DNA of 64,000 bases from Amycolatopsis jejuensis (GTDB taxonomy: Bacteria; Actinomycetota; Actinomycetes; Mycobacteriales; Pseudonocardiaceae): the NCBI RefSeq assembly GCF_000717335.1, contig NZ_JNYZ01000012.1, forward strand, positions 454,516-518,515. Direction: 5' to 3'. Position 1 is the first letter of the stretch; each line of letters starts with the position of its first letter. Of this stretch, positions 55,716 to 64,000 are shown one piece after another. The translations under genes and the position numbers were made by a program. The notes under the pieces are model-generated. The model did no database searches. It was not told where the DNA came from and was given only the letters and a program-made list of their open reading frames with translations.

Positions 55716-57410
55716 GTGACTGCCAGTAACACCACCACGCGAGTTGACCCGGACTACGACGTCCTCGTCGTCGGCTCCGGCTTCGGCGGCAGCGTCGCCG
55801 CCCTGCGACTGACCGAAAAGGGCTACCGCGTCGCCGTGGTCGAAGCAGGTAGGCGATTCGCCGACGACGAGTTCGCCAAGACCTCCTGGGACCTCAAGCG
55901 CTACCTCTGGGCCCCGCAACTCGGCTGTTACGGCATCCAGCGCATCCACCTGCTCAACGACGTCATGGTGCTGGCCGGCGCAGGCGTCGGCGGCGGATCA
56001 CTCGTGTATGCGAACACGTTGTACCGCCCCCTCAAGCCGTTCTATCAAGATCGCCAATGGGCACACATCACCGACTGGGAAAGCGAACTGGCCCCGCATT
56101 ACGACCAAGCCAGCCGGATGCTCGGGGTCGTCACGAACCCGACGATCACGCCGTCGGACGTGGTGATGCGCGAGGTCGCAAAAGACATGGGAGTGGCCGA
56201 TTCCTTTCACCCGACGCCGGTCGGGGTGTATTTCGGCAAGCCAGGGGAGACCGCGGCTGACCCGTTTTTCGGTGGCGCCGGGCCGGATCGCGTCGGCTGC
56301 ACGGAATGTGGGTCGTGTATGACCGGCTGCCGTGTCGGTGCGAAGAACACGCTGGTGAAGAATTACCTCTATCTCGCGGAAAAGAACGGCGCGAAGGTCA
56401 TCCCGCTGACCACGGTAACGACAGTGCGCCCAACCGCTGACGGTTACGAAGTCACCCTGCAGAAGACAGGTAAACGCTTCCGTACCAAGGTGACCGCGTC
56501 GCAGGTCGTCTTCGCTGCCGGAACCTGGGGCACCCAAAACCTGTTGCACCGCATGAAAGAAACTGCCGCGTTGCCCAAGTTGTCGCGGCGGCTGGGCGAA
56601 CTGACCAGGACCAACTCCGAAGCCATCATCGGCGCCGCCCGCGCCACCGTGGACGAAACCCGCGACTTCAGCCGTGGCGTCGCCATCACCTCATCAATTC
56701 ACCCAGACGAAAACACCCACATCGAACCGGTGCGCTATGGCAAGGGCAGCAACGCAATGAGCCTGCTGCAAACCGTCGCGACGGATGGTTCGTCGAAGGT
56801 ACCGCGCTGGCGCCAAGCAGCCACTTTCCTGCTGAAACACCCCATACAGTCGGCAAAACTGCTCAACGCATACCGCTGGAGCGAGCGCACCGTAATCCTC
56901 CTGGTGATGCAGAGCCTGGACAATTCCATCACCACCTACACTCGCCGCGGCCTTTTCGGGCGCCGGAAATTCACGTCGAAACAAGGCCACGGCGAACCGA
57001 ACCCGAGCTTCATTCCGGCCGGGCACGAGGCGAATGTGCGCACCGCAGAACACATCGGCGGCATGCCGGGCGGTACCTGGGGCGAAGTCTTCGACATTCC
57101 GCTCACCGCGCATTTCATCGGCGGCGTCCCGATCGGGGACAGCCCGGAATCCGGCGTGATCGATCCGTACCACCGGGTGTACGGCTATCCCGGACTGTCC
57201 GTTGTGGACGGTTCGGCGATCACCGCGAACCTCGGCGTGAACCCGTCGCTCACGATCACCGCGCAGGCCGAGCGGGCATTCTCGTTCTGGCCCAACAAGG
57301 GCGAGGCCGATCAGCGGCCGGAGCAGGGCCGCGGGTACCTGCGGATGGAGCCGGTGGCGCCGAAGAACCCGGCCGTTCCGGCAAGCGCCCCTGCCGCATT
57401 GCGCCACTGA
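55716..57410 (+). CDS. choD: ChoD-like GMC oxidoreductase
   Basis: 564-aa flavoprotein. FAD-binding DVLVVGSGFGGSVAAL at the N-terminus, GAGVGGGSLVYANTL, CTECGSCMTGC (a cysteine cluster shared by ChoD-like proteins), AAGTWGTQNLLHRM, and a C-terminal GMC motif DGSAITANLGVNPSLTITAQAERA. Annotated as cholesterol oxidase by homology, but M. tuberculosis ChoD has weak activity and its true substrate is unclear; a lipid or sterol alcohol is likely. No signal peptide. Conserved downstream of guaB3. Confidence 0.92.
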   Translation: MTASNTTTRVDPDYDVLVVGSGFGGSVAALRLTEKGYRVAVVEAGRRFADDEFAKTSWDLKRYLWAPQLGCYGIQRIHLLNDVMVLAGAGVGGGSLVYANTLYRPLKPFYQDRQWAHITDWESELAPHYDQASRMLGVVTNPTITPSDVVMREVAKDMGVADSFHPTPVGVYFGKPGETAADPFFGGAGPDRVGCTECGSCMTGCRVGAKNTLVKNYLYLAEKNGAKVIPLTTVTTVRPTADGYEVTLQKTGKRFRTKVTASQVVFAAGTWGTQNLLHRMKETAALPKLSRRLGELTRTNSEAIIGAARATVDETRDFSRGVAITSSIHPDENTHIEPVRYGKGSNAMSLLQTVATDGSSKVPRWRQAATFLLKHPIQSAKLLNAYRWSERTVILLVMQSLDNSITTYTRRGLFGRRKFTSKQGHGEPNPSFIPAGHEANVRTAEHIGGMPGGTWGEVFDIPLTAHFIGGVPIGDSPESGVIDPYHRVYGYPGLSVVDGSAITANLGVNPSLTITAQAERAFSFWPNKGEADQRPEQGRGYLRMEPVAPKNPAVPASAPAALRH

Positions 57411-57414
57411 CGCC

Positions 57415-57420
57415 TAGGAT
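57415..57420 (+). promoter_or_regulatory. Leaderless -10 box of the isomerase-like gene
   Basis: TAGGAT, 6 nt before the GTG at 57427, only 4 nt after the choD stop. No ribosome site. Confidence 0.5.
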
Positions 57421-57426
57421 CGCCGG

Positions 57427-58116
57427 GTGACCACTACGGCGTTGGACCGCATCCGCGAACTGCACGACGAATGGGCGCGGGTCGCCCAAGGCCTGCCGGA
57501 CGCGGCGTTCGGCGAGCCAAGCGCGCTGCCCGGCTGGACGCGAGCGCACCTGTTCACCCACGTCGCCCGCAACGCCGACGCCATCGGCAACCTGCTGACC
57601 TGGGCCGAAACCGGTGTCGAGCAGCCGATGTACGGGCCGGGCACGGCGCGGGACGATGCCATCGAGGCGGGCGCGACCAGGGCTCCGGCGGAAATCGTGG
57701 CCGACCTCGTGGCGTCCGGGCAGCGGCTGACCGAGCATGCCGCGCGGCTGTCGGAGGAGGCCTGGTCGGCGCCGGTCCGACACCGTAACGGCGCCGCGAT
57801 GACCGGCGTGGACGCGCTCACCCTGCGGCTGTCGGAGACCACGATCCACCTCGCCGACCTCGACGCCGGGCACGATTTCGACAGCGCGACCGCCCTGCTC
57901 GGCGACCACCTCGACACCGTGATCGCGACCCTGATCCGGATCAGCCCGCGGCAGCTGCCGTCGTTCCGGCTCACCGACGGCGCGCACACCTGGACGTTCG
58001 GCGACGGCGGCGAACTGGTCACCGGCACCCCGGGCACCGTGCTGCCCTGGCTCACCGGCCGCGCCGACGGGTCCGCCTTGTCCGGTCCGGTGCCGGAAAT
58101 GGAGTCGCTGCTGTGA
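57427..58116 (+). CDS. Maleylpyruvate isomerase-like mycothiol-dependent family protein
   Basis: 229 aa. N-terminal four-helix MDMPI/DinB_2 domain (LPGWTRAHLFTHVARNADAIGNLL; ETTIHLADLDAG), with His and Asp/Glu residues in the positions that bind metal, and a C-terminal strand-rich domain (SFRLTDGAHTWTFGDGG). The family includes mycothiol-dependent maleylpyruvate isomerase and mycothiol transferases. No aromatic catabolism genes nearby, so the name is only a family label. Starts 17 nt after choD, with its own promoter. Confidence 0.85.
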   Translation: MTTTALDRIRELHDEWARVAQGLPDAAFGEPSALPGWTRAHLFTHVARNADAIGNLLTWAETGVEQPMYGPGTARDDAIEAGATRAPAEIVADLVASGQRLTEHAARLSEEAWSAPVRHRNGAAMTGVDALTLRLSETTIHLADLDAGHDFDSATALLGDHLDTVIATLIRISPRQLPSFRLTDGAHTWTFGDGGELVTGTPGTVLPWLTGRADGSALSGPVPEMESLL

Positions 58117-58177
58117 CAGCGTCCGAAGTGGACGCCACGAAACGCAACCCATGCCGGGCCCGGAACGTCTGATCGGT

Positions 58178-59614
58178 ATGACTGTCGGGAGAAGGACGTT
58201 CCTGCGGGTGGCCGGGCTCACCGCATTCGGTGCGGTGGCCGCTGCGTGCAGCCCGGCTGCGCCGCCGTCGACACCGCAGTCCAGCTCGCCGGTGCCGCCG
58301 TCCACCAGCAGCAAGCCGTCCGGTCCGCCCGACTGGAAAGCGTTGCGGGACAAGCTGAGTGGCGACCTCGTCTTGCCTTCCGATGACGGATTCGGCACCG
58401 TGAAACGCGTGTTCAACCCGTTGTTCGACGGCCGCACCCCGGCCGCGGTCGCGAAATGCGAGAAGCCGGAGGATGTACAGGCGTGCGTCGACCTGGCCGG
58501 TGGCCGGGTGCCGATTGCGGCGCGCAGCGGGGGACACAGCTATGCCGGGTATTCGACGCCGGACGGCGGGCTGATCGTCGACGTCGGCGGGATGTCCACT
58601 GTGGACGTCCAAGGTGAACAGGTGGTGATCGGCGCCGGGGCGAAACTCGGCGCCGTCTATTCCGCGCTGGCCGAGGCCGGACGCTGCCTGCCCGCCGGAT
58701 CGTGCCCGACGGTCGGCATTGCCGGGCTCACCCTCGGTGGCGGAATCGGGGTGCTGACCCGAAAATATGGTCTCACCTGCGATCGGCTCAAGTCGGCTCA
58801 GGTCGTCACGCCGGACGGCAAACTCCGCACGGTCAGCGCAGCATCCGACAGTGACCTGTTCTGGGCGCTGCGCGGAGGCGGTGGGGGAAACTTCGGCATC
58901 GTCACGTCTTTCACCTTCAACACCGCGGAAGCGCCGAGTATCACAGTGTTCTCACTGCGGTTCCCGTCCGGTTCAACGGGTGACGTGCTTGACGAGTGGC
59001 AGCGCTGGCTGCCCACCACGCCGCCTGAGCTGTGGTCGAACCTGGTGGTGTCCAATGGTTCGTGCCGAATCGGCGGAGCATTTGTCGGTAGCTCAACGGA
59101 ATTGTCGTCCGTCCTCGATGGACTGGACGTTTCCCCGTCGAGCCGAACGATGAAGACCCTCGGCTACGGCGCGGCAATGAAGTACTTCTCCGGCAGTTCG
59201 GAACGGCAGACCTTCGTGGCGTCGTCGCGGATCATCACCAAGCCGGTGGACGGCGCGAAGGTCGCCGACCTCGCGTCCGGCCACAAAGGAATGGACCTGC
59301 TGATCGACGGCCTCGGCGGCGCGGTCGCCGACATCTCGCCGACCGGTACGGCGTTCTGGCACCGGAAGGCGCTGGCCAGCATCCAGGTCTACTCCCCGGC
59401 GACAGCGGCGAACCAGACGAGCGTGCGGAGTGCAGTGTCCACAGTGGTCACCGAGCTGGCCGGAGCGGGCGCGGGCGGCGGCTACGTCAACTACATCGAC
59501 CCGGACCTCACCGACTGGAAAACGGCGTACTACGGCAACAACACCGCCCGTCTCGACCAGGTGGCGAAAGTGTACGACCCCAACGGAGTGTTCAAATTCG
59601 CCCAAGGGGTTTAG
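58178..59614 (+). CDS. Tat-exported FAD-linked oxidase (BBE-like), bicovalent flavin
   Basis: 478 aa from the ATG at 58178 (an upstream ATG at 58151 is possible). Twin-arginine signal RRTFLRVAG with a following lipobox (AAAC), so probably a Tat-exported lipoprotein. FAD-binding PCMH domain: RSGGHSYAGYS supplies the His for covalent attachment and GSCPTVGIAGLTLGGG the Cys, so both bonds are predicted. C-terminal BBE-type domain with YVNYIDPDL and YDPNGVFKFAQG. Substrate likely a sugar, polyol or aromatic alcohol. Convergent with the aldehyde dehydrogenase gene (3-nt overlap). Confidence 0.88.
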   Translation: MTVGRRTFLRVAGLTAFGAVAAACSPAAPPSTPQSSSPVPPSTSSKPSGPPDWKALRDKLSGDLVLPSDDGFGTVKRVFNPLFDGRTPAAVAKCEKPEDVQACVDLAGGRVPIAARSGGHSYAGYSTPDGGLIVDVGGMSTVDVQGEQVVIGAGAKLGAVYSALAEAGRCLPAGSCPTVGIAGLTLGGGIGVLTRKYGLTCDRLKSAQVVTPDGKLRTVSAASDSDLFWALRGGGGGNFGIVTSFTFNTAEAPSITVFSLRFPSGSTGDVLDEWQRWLPTTPPELWSNLVVSNGSCRIGGAFVGSSTELSSVLDGLDVSPSSRTMKTLGYGAAMKYFSGSSERQTFVASSRIITKPVDGAKVADLASGHKGMDLLIDGLGGAVADISPTGTAFWHRKALASIQVYSPATAANQTSVRSAVSTVVTELAGAGAGGGYVNYIDPDLTDWKTAYYGNNTARLDQVAKVYDPNGVFKFAQGV

Positions 59615-61056
59615 AGGTCCACTCCGGTGAACACTGTCACGCGTTCCTCGGTCAGATCGTGCATTGCCGATAGTACCCCTTCGCGTCCGACGCCCGAGCC
59701 TTTCACGCCGCCGTAAGGCATCTGGTCCGCGCGATAGGACGGTACGTCGCCGATGATCACGCCGCCGACCTCCAGCTCCGCCGATGCATGGAAGGCCAGC
59801 TGCACGTCGCTGGTGAACACCCCGGCCTGTAACCCGTACGCCGAATCGTTCACCGCAGCGAAAGCCTCGTCCACCCCGTCCACAATGGACACCGCGAGCA
59901 CCGGTCCGAAGATCTCCTCCGACCACGCCTTGGCGTCCGCCGGGACGTCGGTGAGCAGGGTCGGCGCGACGGTCGCGCCCGAGCGCGTTCCGCCGGTTAG
60001 TACCCGTGCGCCGCCGGACACGGCTTGCTCGACCCACGCCACAATCCGTTCCGCGGCAGCCTCGTCGACCACCGGACCCACGTCGGTGTTGCGGTCGTAT
60101 GGGTCACCGGTCTGCTGTGCCTCGACGGCCTCGGTGAGCGCGGGTACGAACTCGTCCGCGACTGCGGCGTCCACGATCACCCGCTGCACCGCGATGCACG
60201 ACTGCCCGGCCTGGTAGTTCCCGAAGGTCGCGATGCGCTGCGCGGCGCCCTCGAGGTCCGGCCAGTCCCGCAGCACGACCGCCGCCGCGTTGCCACCCAG
60301 TTCCAGCACGACGTGCTTGCGGGCCGCCGCGTCCGCGAGCGACCAGCCGACCGGACCCGACCCGGTGAACGACACCACCGGCAGCCGCGGGTCCGCGACC
60401 AGCTTCTGCGTTTCCGGATTACCCAGCGGCAGCACGGAAAACGCACCTTCCGGCAGGTCCGTCTCGGCGAGCAGCTCACCGAGAATCAGCGACGACAACG
60501 GCGTGCGCGGCGCGGGTTTGACAATGATCGGCGCACCCACCGCGAGCGCCGGCGCGACCTTGTGGGCCACCAGGTTCAGCGGGAAGTTGAACGGCGCGAT
60601 CCCGAGCACCGGCCCGCGCGGCACCCGGCGGACCAGCGCGAGGCGGGCGTCGCCGGACGGGTCGGAGTCGAGCCGCTGCACGTCGCCGCTGAACCGGCGG
60701 GCCTCCTCGGCCGCGATACGGAACACCGACACCGCACGTTTCACCTCGGCCTCGGCCCACTTCAGCGGCTTGCCGTTCTCCGCGGTGATCACCTCGGCGA
60801 GCTCCTCGGCGCGCAGCGCGATCCCGCGCGACACGTGCTCGAGCGCGTTCGCCCGCTGGTGTGCCGGACTGCGCCGGAACTCCTTCGCGACCGCGGCCGC
60901 CGCAGCCACCGCCCGTTCGACCTGTTCCGCACCGGGCACCGCGACGGTCGCGACCTCGCTGCCGTCGAACGGGTGGTGCACCACGAGCGTGCTCGCGCCC
61001 TGCTCGGCCCGACCGGCGATCCACGCGGCCCGCGGCTGTGGGGTGATCGTGTCCAT
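59611..61056 (-). CDS. NAD(P)-dependent aldehyde dehydrogenase
   Basis: 481 aa from the ATG at 61056. Cofactor region PRGPVLGIAPFNFPLN, SFTGSGPVGWSL, catalytic Glu in VLELGGNAA, and catalytic Cys in YQAGQSCIAVQRV. It oxidises aldehydes to acids; the best match in pattern is the phenylacetaldehyde/succinate-semialdehyde group, but the substrate is unknown. TACCTT 7 nt before the ATG supports this start over the longer frame. Divergent from the rhomboid-like gene, convergent with the FAD oxidase. Confidence 0.9.
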   Translation of the reverse strand: MDTITPQPRAAWIAGRAEQGASTLVVHHPFDGSEVATVAVPGAEQVERAVAAAAAVAKEFRRSPAHQRANALEHVSRGIALRAEELAEVITAENGKPLKWAEAEVKRAVSVFRIAAEEARRFSGDVQRLDSDPSGDARLALVRRVPRGPVLGIAPFNFPLNLVAHKVAPALAVGAPIIVKPAPRTPLSSLILGELLAETDLPEGAFSVLPLGNPETQKLVADPRLPVVSFTGSGPVGWSLADAAARKHVVLELGGNAAAVVLRDWPDLEGAAQRIATFGNYQAGQSCIAVQRVIVDAAVADEFVPALTEAVEAQQTGDPYDRNTDVGPVVDEAAAERIVAWVEQAVSGGARVLTGGTRSGATVAPTLLTDVPADAKAWSEEIFGPVLAVSIVDGVDEAFAAVNDSAYGLQAGVFTSDVQLAFHASAELEVGGVIIGDVPSYRADQMPYGGVKGSGVGREGVLSAMHDLTEERVTVFTGVDL

Positions 61057-61063
61057 GCGCACC

Positions 61064-61069
61064 AAGGTA
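61064..61069 (-). promoter_or_regulatory. Leaderless -10 box of the aldehyde dehydrogenase gene
   Basis: TACCTT on the minus strand, 7 nt before the ATG at 61056; no ribosome site. Confidence 0.5.
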
Positions 61070-61152
61070 TTCGGGTACGCCGGACGGGGCACGCCGGGCT
61101 CGGCCCGACTGTCCCGCCGCCGAGATGTCATTTGTCGGGGGCGCCCGCGCCT

Positions 61153-61158
61153 TATCGT
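61153..61158 (+). promoter_or_regulatory. Leaderless -10 box of the rhomboid-like gene
   Basis: TATCGT, 7 nt before the ATG at 61166; the opposing box at 61064-61069 is 83 nt away, giving a divergent leaderless pair. Confidence 0.5.
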
Positions 61159-61165
61159 CGGACCC

Positions 61166-61732
61166 ATGACCGATTCGGCCGCAGTTCGCAGGTCCGCCAA
61201 CCCCGTGCGCGCGTTCTTCGCCCGTACCGGCACGGTGCGCCGTCCGGTACTCGCCGGGGTGGTGTTCCTGGCCGCCGCCGCCGCGCTGGTGGCTCAGCTG
61301 GTCGAGCCATCCCTGCTGGAGCGCGTGCAGCGGGGTGCCACGGCCATCGACGCCGGGCAATGGTGGCGGCTCGGCACCGGCATGTTCTTCCACGACGGCG
61401 GAATTTTCGGCGGCATCTTCAACCTGATCGCGCTGGCCGTGCTCGGCACCTTCGCGGAATGGTGCTTCAGCCGCGTCCAGTGGTTTGTCCTGTATTTCGG
61501 TTGTGGGCTGTTCGGGCAGTTCCTGAGTTACCTCTGGCTCAACCCGGTCGGGGCCGGAAACTCCATGTGCGTTGCCGGGCTGCTCGGCGCGCTCGCCGTG
61601 GTGGTGCTCCGGGACGCCGGACCGCTCTTCCGGGCCGCGTTGCTGGTCGCGCCGCTGGCGGTACTCATCGGTTTCGGTAGAGGTCGCGCAGCAGCAGGAC
61701 TTCCGCGGAATGGTGAATCGTCTCGCGGCTGA
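61166..61732 (+). CDS. Short rhomboid-like membrane protein
   Basis: 188 aa, about five helices: RPVLAGVVFLAAAAALVAQL, then an amphipathic stretch QWWRLGTGMFFHDGG, FNLIALAVLGTFAEW (typical rhomboid TM2), YFGCGLFGQFLSYL, and GAGNSMCVAGLLGALA, where the Ser corresponds to the rhomboid GxS nucleophile. The sixth helix with the catalytic His is missing; the frame ends in hydrophilic RAAAGLPRNGESSRG overlapping the convergent DinB gene by 68 nt. Likely truncated, inactive, or a divergent family. Confidence 0.65.
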   Translation: MTDSAAVRRSANPVRAFFARTGTVRRPVLAGVVFLAAAAALVAQLVEPSLLERVQRGATAIDAGQWWRLGTGMFFHDGGIFGGIFNLIALAVLGTFAEWCFSRVQWFVLYFGCGLFGQFLSYLWLNPVGAGNSMCVAGLLGALAVVVLRDAGPLFRAALLVAPLAVLIGFGRGRAAAGLPRNGESSRG

Positions 61733-62213
61733 TGTGCAGGACGAGCGTCGCCATCGGCTCTTCGGCATACGGTCCCTCGGCCGGACCAACCGGACGCGTG
61801 AGCGTTTCCCCGGTCAGCGAGCGGACACCCGCGATCCAGTTTGCGTACGCGTCGTCGAGCTGTTTGAGCGCCTCGTCGGCCGTGCCCGCGTACGGGTAAT
61901 CCTGGTACGTCATCGCCGGGCCGCCGAAGTGCGACGCCGCGCGCATGCCCAGCACGCCGACGATGATGTGCCCGAGCCGCCACGCGATCGTGGTGACCGG
62001 CGGCGGGGTCGGCTCGGGGAACGCGAAGTCGATGGTGAAGTCGCCGATGCCCGGTCCGTCGGGGTTCTCCGTGCGCGGACGCACCGTCCAGCAGTCCGGG
62101 ACAGGCTGCCAGAAGTACTCGTCGTCGGTGAGCCCGTCCAGCCGGGAGCGCACGTGGTGCTGCCAGTGCCAGTCGAGCTGCTCGGTCAGTTGCTTGGTCC
62201 AGTCGACAGTCAT
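61665..62213 (-). CDS. DinB-family putative metalloenzyme
   Basis: 182 aa from the ATG at 62213, supported by the TACCGT box 6 nt upstream; the longer frame adds 22 residues. DinB pattern: WTKQLTEQLDWHWQHHVRS, YFWQPVPDCWTVRP, IAWRLGHIIVGVLGMRA, and HISRETIHHSAEVLLLRDL, with histidines typical of a three-His metal site. Function unknown; some relatives are mycothiol or bacillithiol transferases. Convergent with and overlapping the rhomboid-like gene. Confidence 0.82.
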   Translation of the reverse strand: MTVDWTKQLTEQLDWHWQHHVRSRLDGLTDDEYFWQPVPDCWTVRPRTENPDGPGIGDFTIDFAFPEPTPPPVTTIAWRLGHIIVGVLGMRAASHFGGPAMTYQDYPYAGTADEALKQLDDAYANWIAGVRSLTGETLTRPVGPAEGPYAEEPMATLVLHISRETIHHSAEVLLLRDLYRNR

Positions 62214-62219
62214 GGAGGC

Positions 62220-62225
62220 ACGGTA
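62220..62225 (-). promoter_or_regulatory. Leaderless -10 box of the second DinB gene
   Basis: TACCGT on the minus strand, 6 nt before the ATG at 62213. Confidence 0.45.
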
Positions 62226-62344
62226 AGCCGGGTTGCGGACAGCCGCCGTCCGCATTCCGGGCCAGGTTTTCGGGGTCATGCCGACGTGACGGGGCCCACC
62301 TGGGACGATGGAGACAACAGCGCTCGCTCGACTGGAGGTCGTAG

Positions 62345-63901
<1,557 letters not shown>

Positions 63902-63920
63902 TTCCGTGATGGTTCCCTTG
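63902..63920. repeat. Half copy of the 59-nt hairpin element
   Basis: TTCCGTGATGGTTCCCTT right after the guaA stop matches the right arm of copy 1 at 17 of 18 positions. The left arm is absent, so it cannot form the full hairpin. Confidence 0.65.
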
Positions 63921-63924
63921 GGTT

Positions 63925-63999
63925 TTAACGTGTTGGTGTGGTGGGTTTTGTGCCGCGTCTGCTGTTTTTGAGGTGTGTTGGGTGGTGGGGCCGGGGTGG
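63925..63999 (-). CDS. Possible 3-prime end of a minus-strand gene, partial
   Basis: On the minus strand a frame open from the window edge ends in TAA at 63925-63927, giving 24 codons ending KPTTPTR. The stretch is unusually G/T-rich on the plus strand, unlike nearby intergenic DNA. Too short to identify. Confidence 0.25.
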   Translation of the reverse strand, partial: PPRPHHPTHLKNSRRGTKPTTPTR

Positions 64000-64000
64000 G

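Overview
This is a high-GC actinomycete chromosome segment, most likely from a Pseudonocardiaceae member such as Amycolatopsis. The reasons are strong GC3 bias, frequent GTG/TTG starts, WhiB, ECF sigma and mycothiol-type families, ESX (type VII) substrates, and a gene order close to the Mycobacterium tuberculosis rplM-to-guaA interval. In that genome the order is rplM-rpsI-glmM, Rv3440c-Rv3438, glmS, nnr, alr, tsaE-tsaB-rimI-tsaD, groES-groEL1, whiB3, Rv3415c, sigD-rsdA, Rv3412, guaB2-guaB3, choD, guaA. The species guess and the comparison rest on recalled family knowledge, not on a search.

Layout. 0-2 kb: a proline-rich DUF4333 membrane protein and a lipoprotein (minus). 2.3-4.9 kb: rplM, rpsI, a strong terminator, glmM. 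5.0-8.9 kb: three ESX-like genes and a divergent alpha/beta hydrolase. 9.0-12.4 kb: glmS and the NAD(P)HX repair enzyme, ending in a 30-bp hairpin repeat array. 12.5-14.7 kb: an MFS exporter and TetR regulator sharing two operator-like palindromes. 14.7-18.1 kb: a DeoR regulator, an FGGY (xylulose) kinase and a sugar-ABC ATPase. 18.1-20.8 kb: alr, a hydrolase and tsaE. 20.8-28.4 kb: an accessory block splitting tsaE from tsaB (MHS transporter, 34-aa membrane peptide, AccDA-like carboxyltransferase, MatB-like ligase, and a four-gene PPE/DUF3558/EspG cassette). 28.6-30.8 kb: tsaB-rimI-tsaD. 30.8-42.6 kb: a second accessory block (wecB-type epimerase, a surface-anchoring locus with an exosortase, a predicted anchored protein, a 59-aa LAATG protein and a GT2 transferase, duplicated amidases, an ars operon, DinB protein, an MFS relic). 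42.6-50.9 kb: groES-groEL with CIRCE, whiB3, a MerR-like regulator, a repeat-expanded protein, a BldM-like regulator, sigD-rsdA, a GerW-like protein, DUF5319. 51-64 kb: guaB, DUF3574, MFS, guaB3, choD, a maleylpyruvate-isomerase-like protein, a flavoprotein, an aldehyde dehydrogenase, a short rhomboid-like protein, DinB, guaA.

How it works together. The backbone supplies ribosomal proteins, UDP-GlcNAc precursors (GlmS, GlmM), D-alanine (Alr), the t6A tRNA modification set (TsaE, TsaB, TsaD), chaperonins, redox and stress regulation (WhiB3, SigD/RsdA) and guanine nucleotides (GuaB, GuaA). Two insertions bring cell-surface and secretion functions. Nine genes carry a TANNNT hexamer 6-8 nt before the start codon, the layout of leaderless actinobacterial promoters. 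A roughly 59-nt hairpin occurs twice in full and once as a half copy at gene ends.
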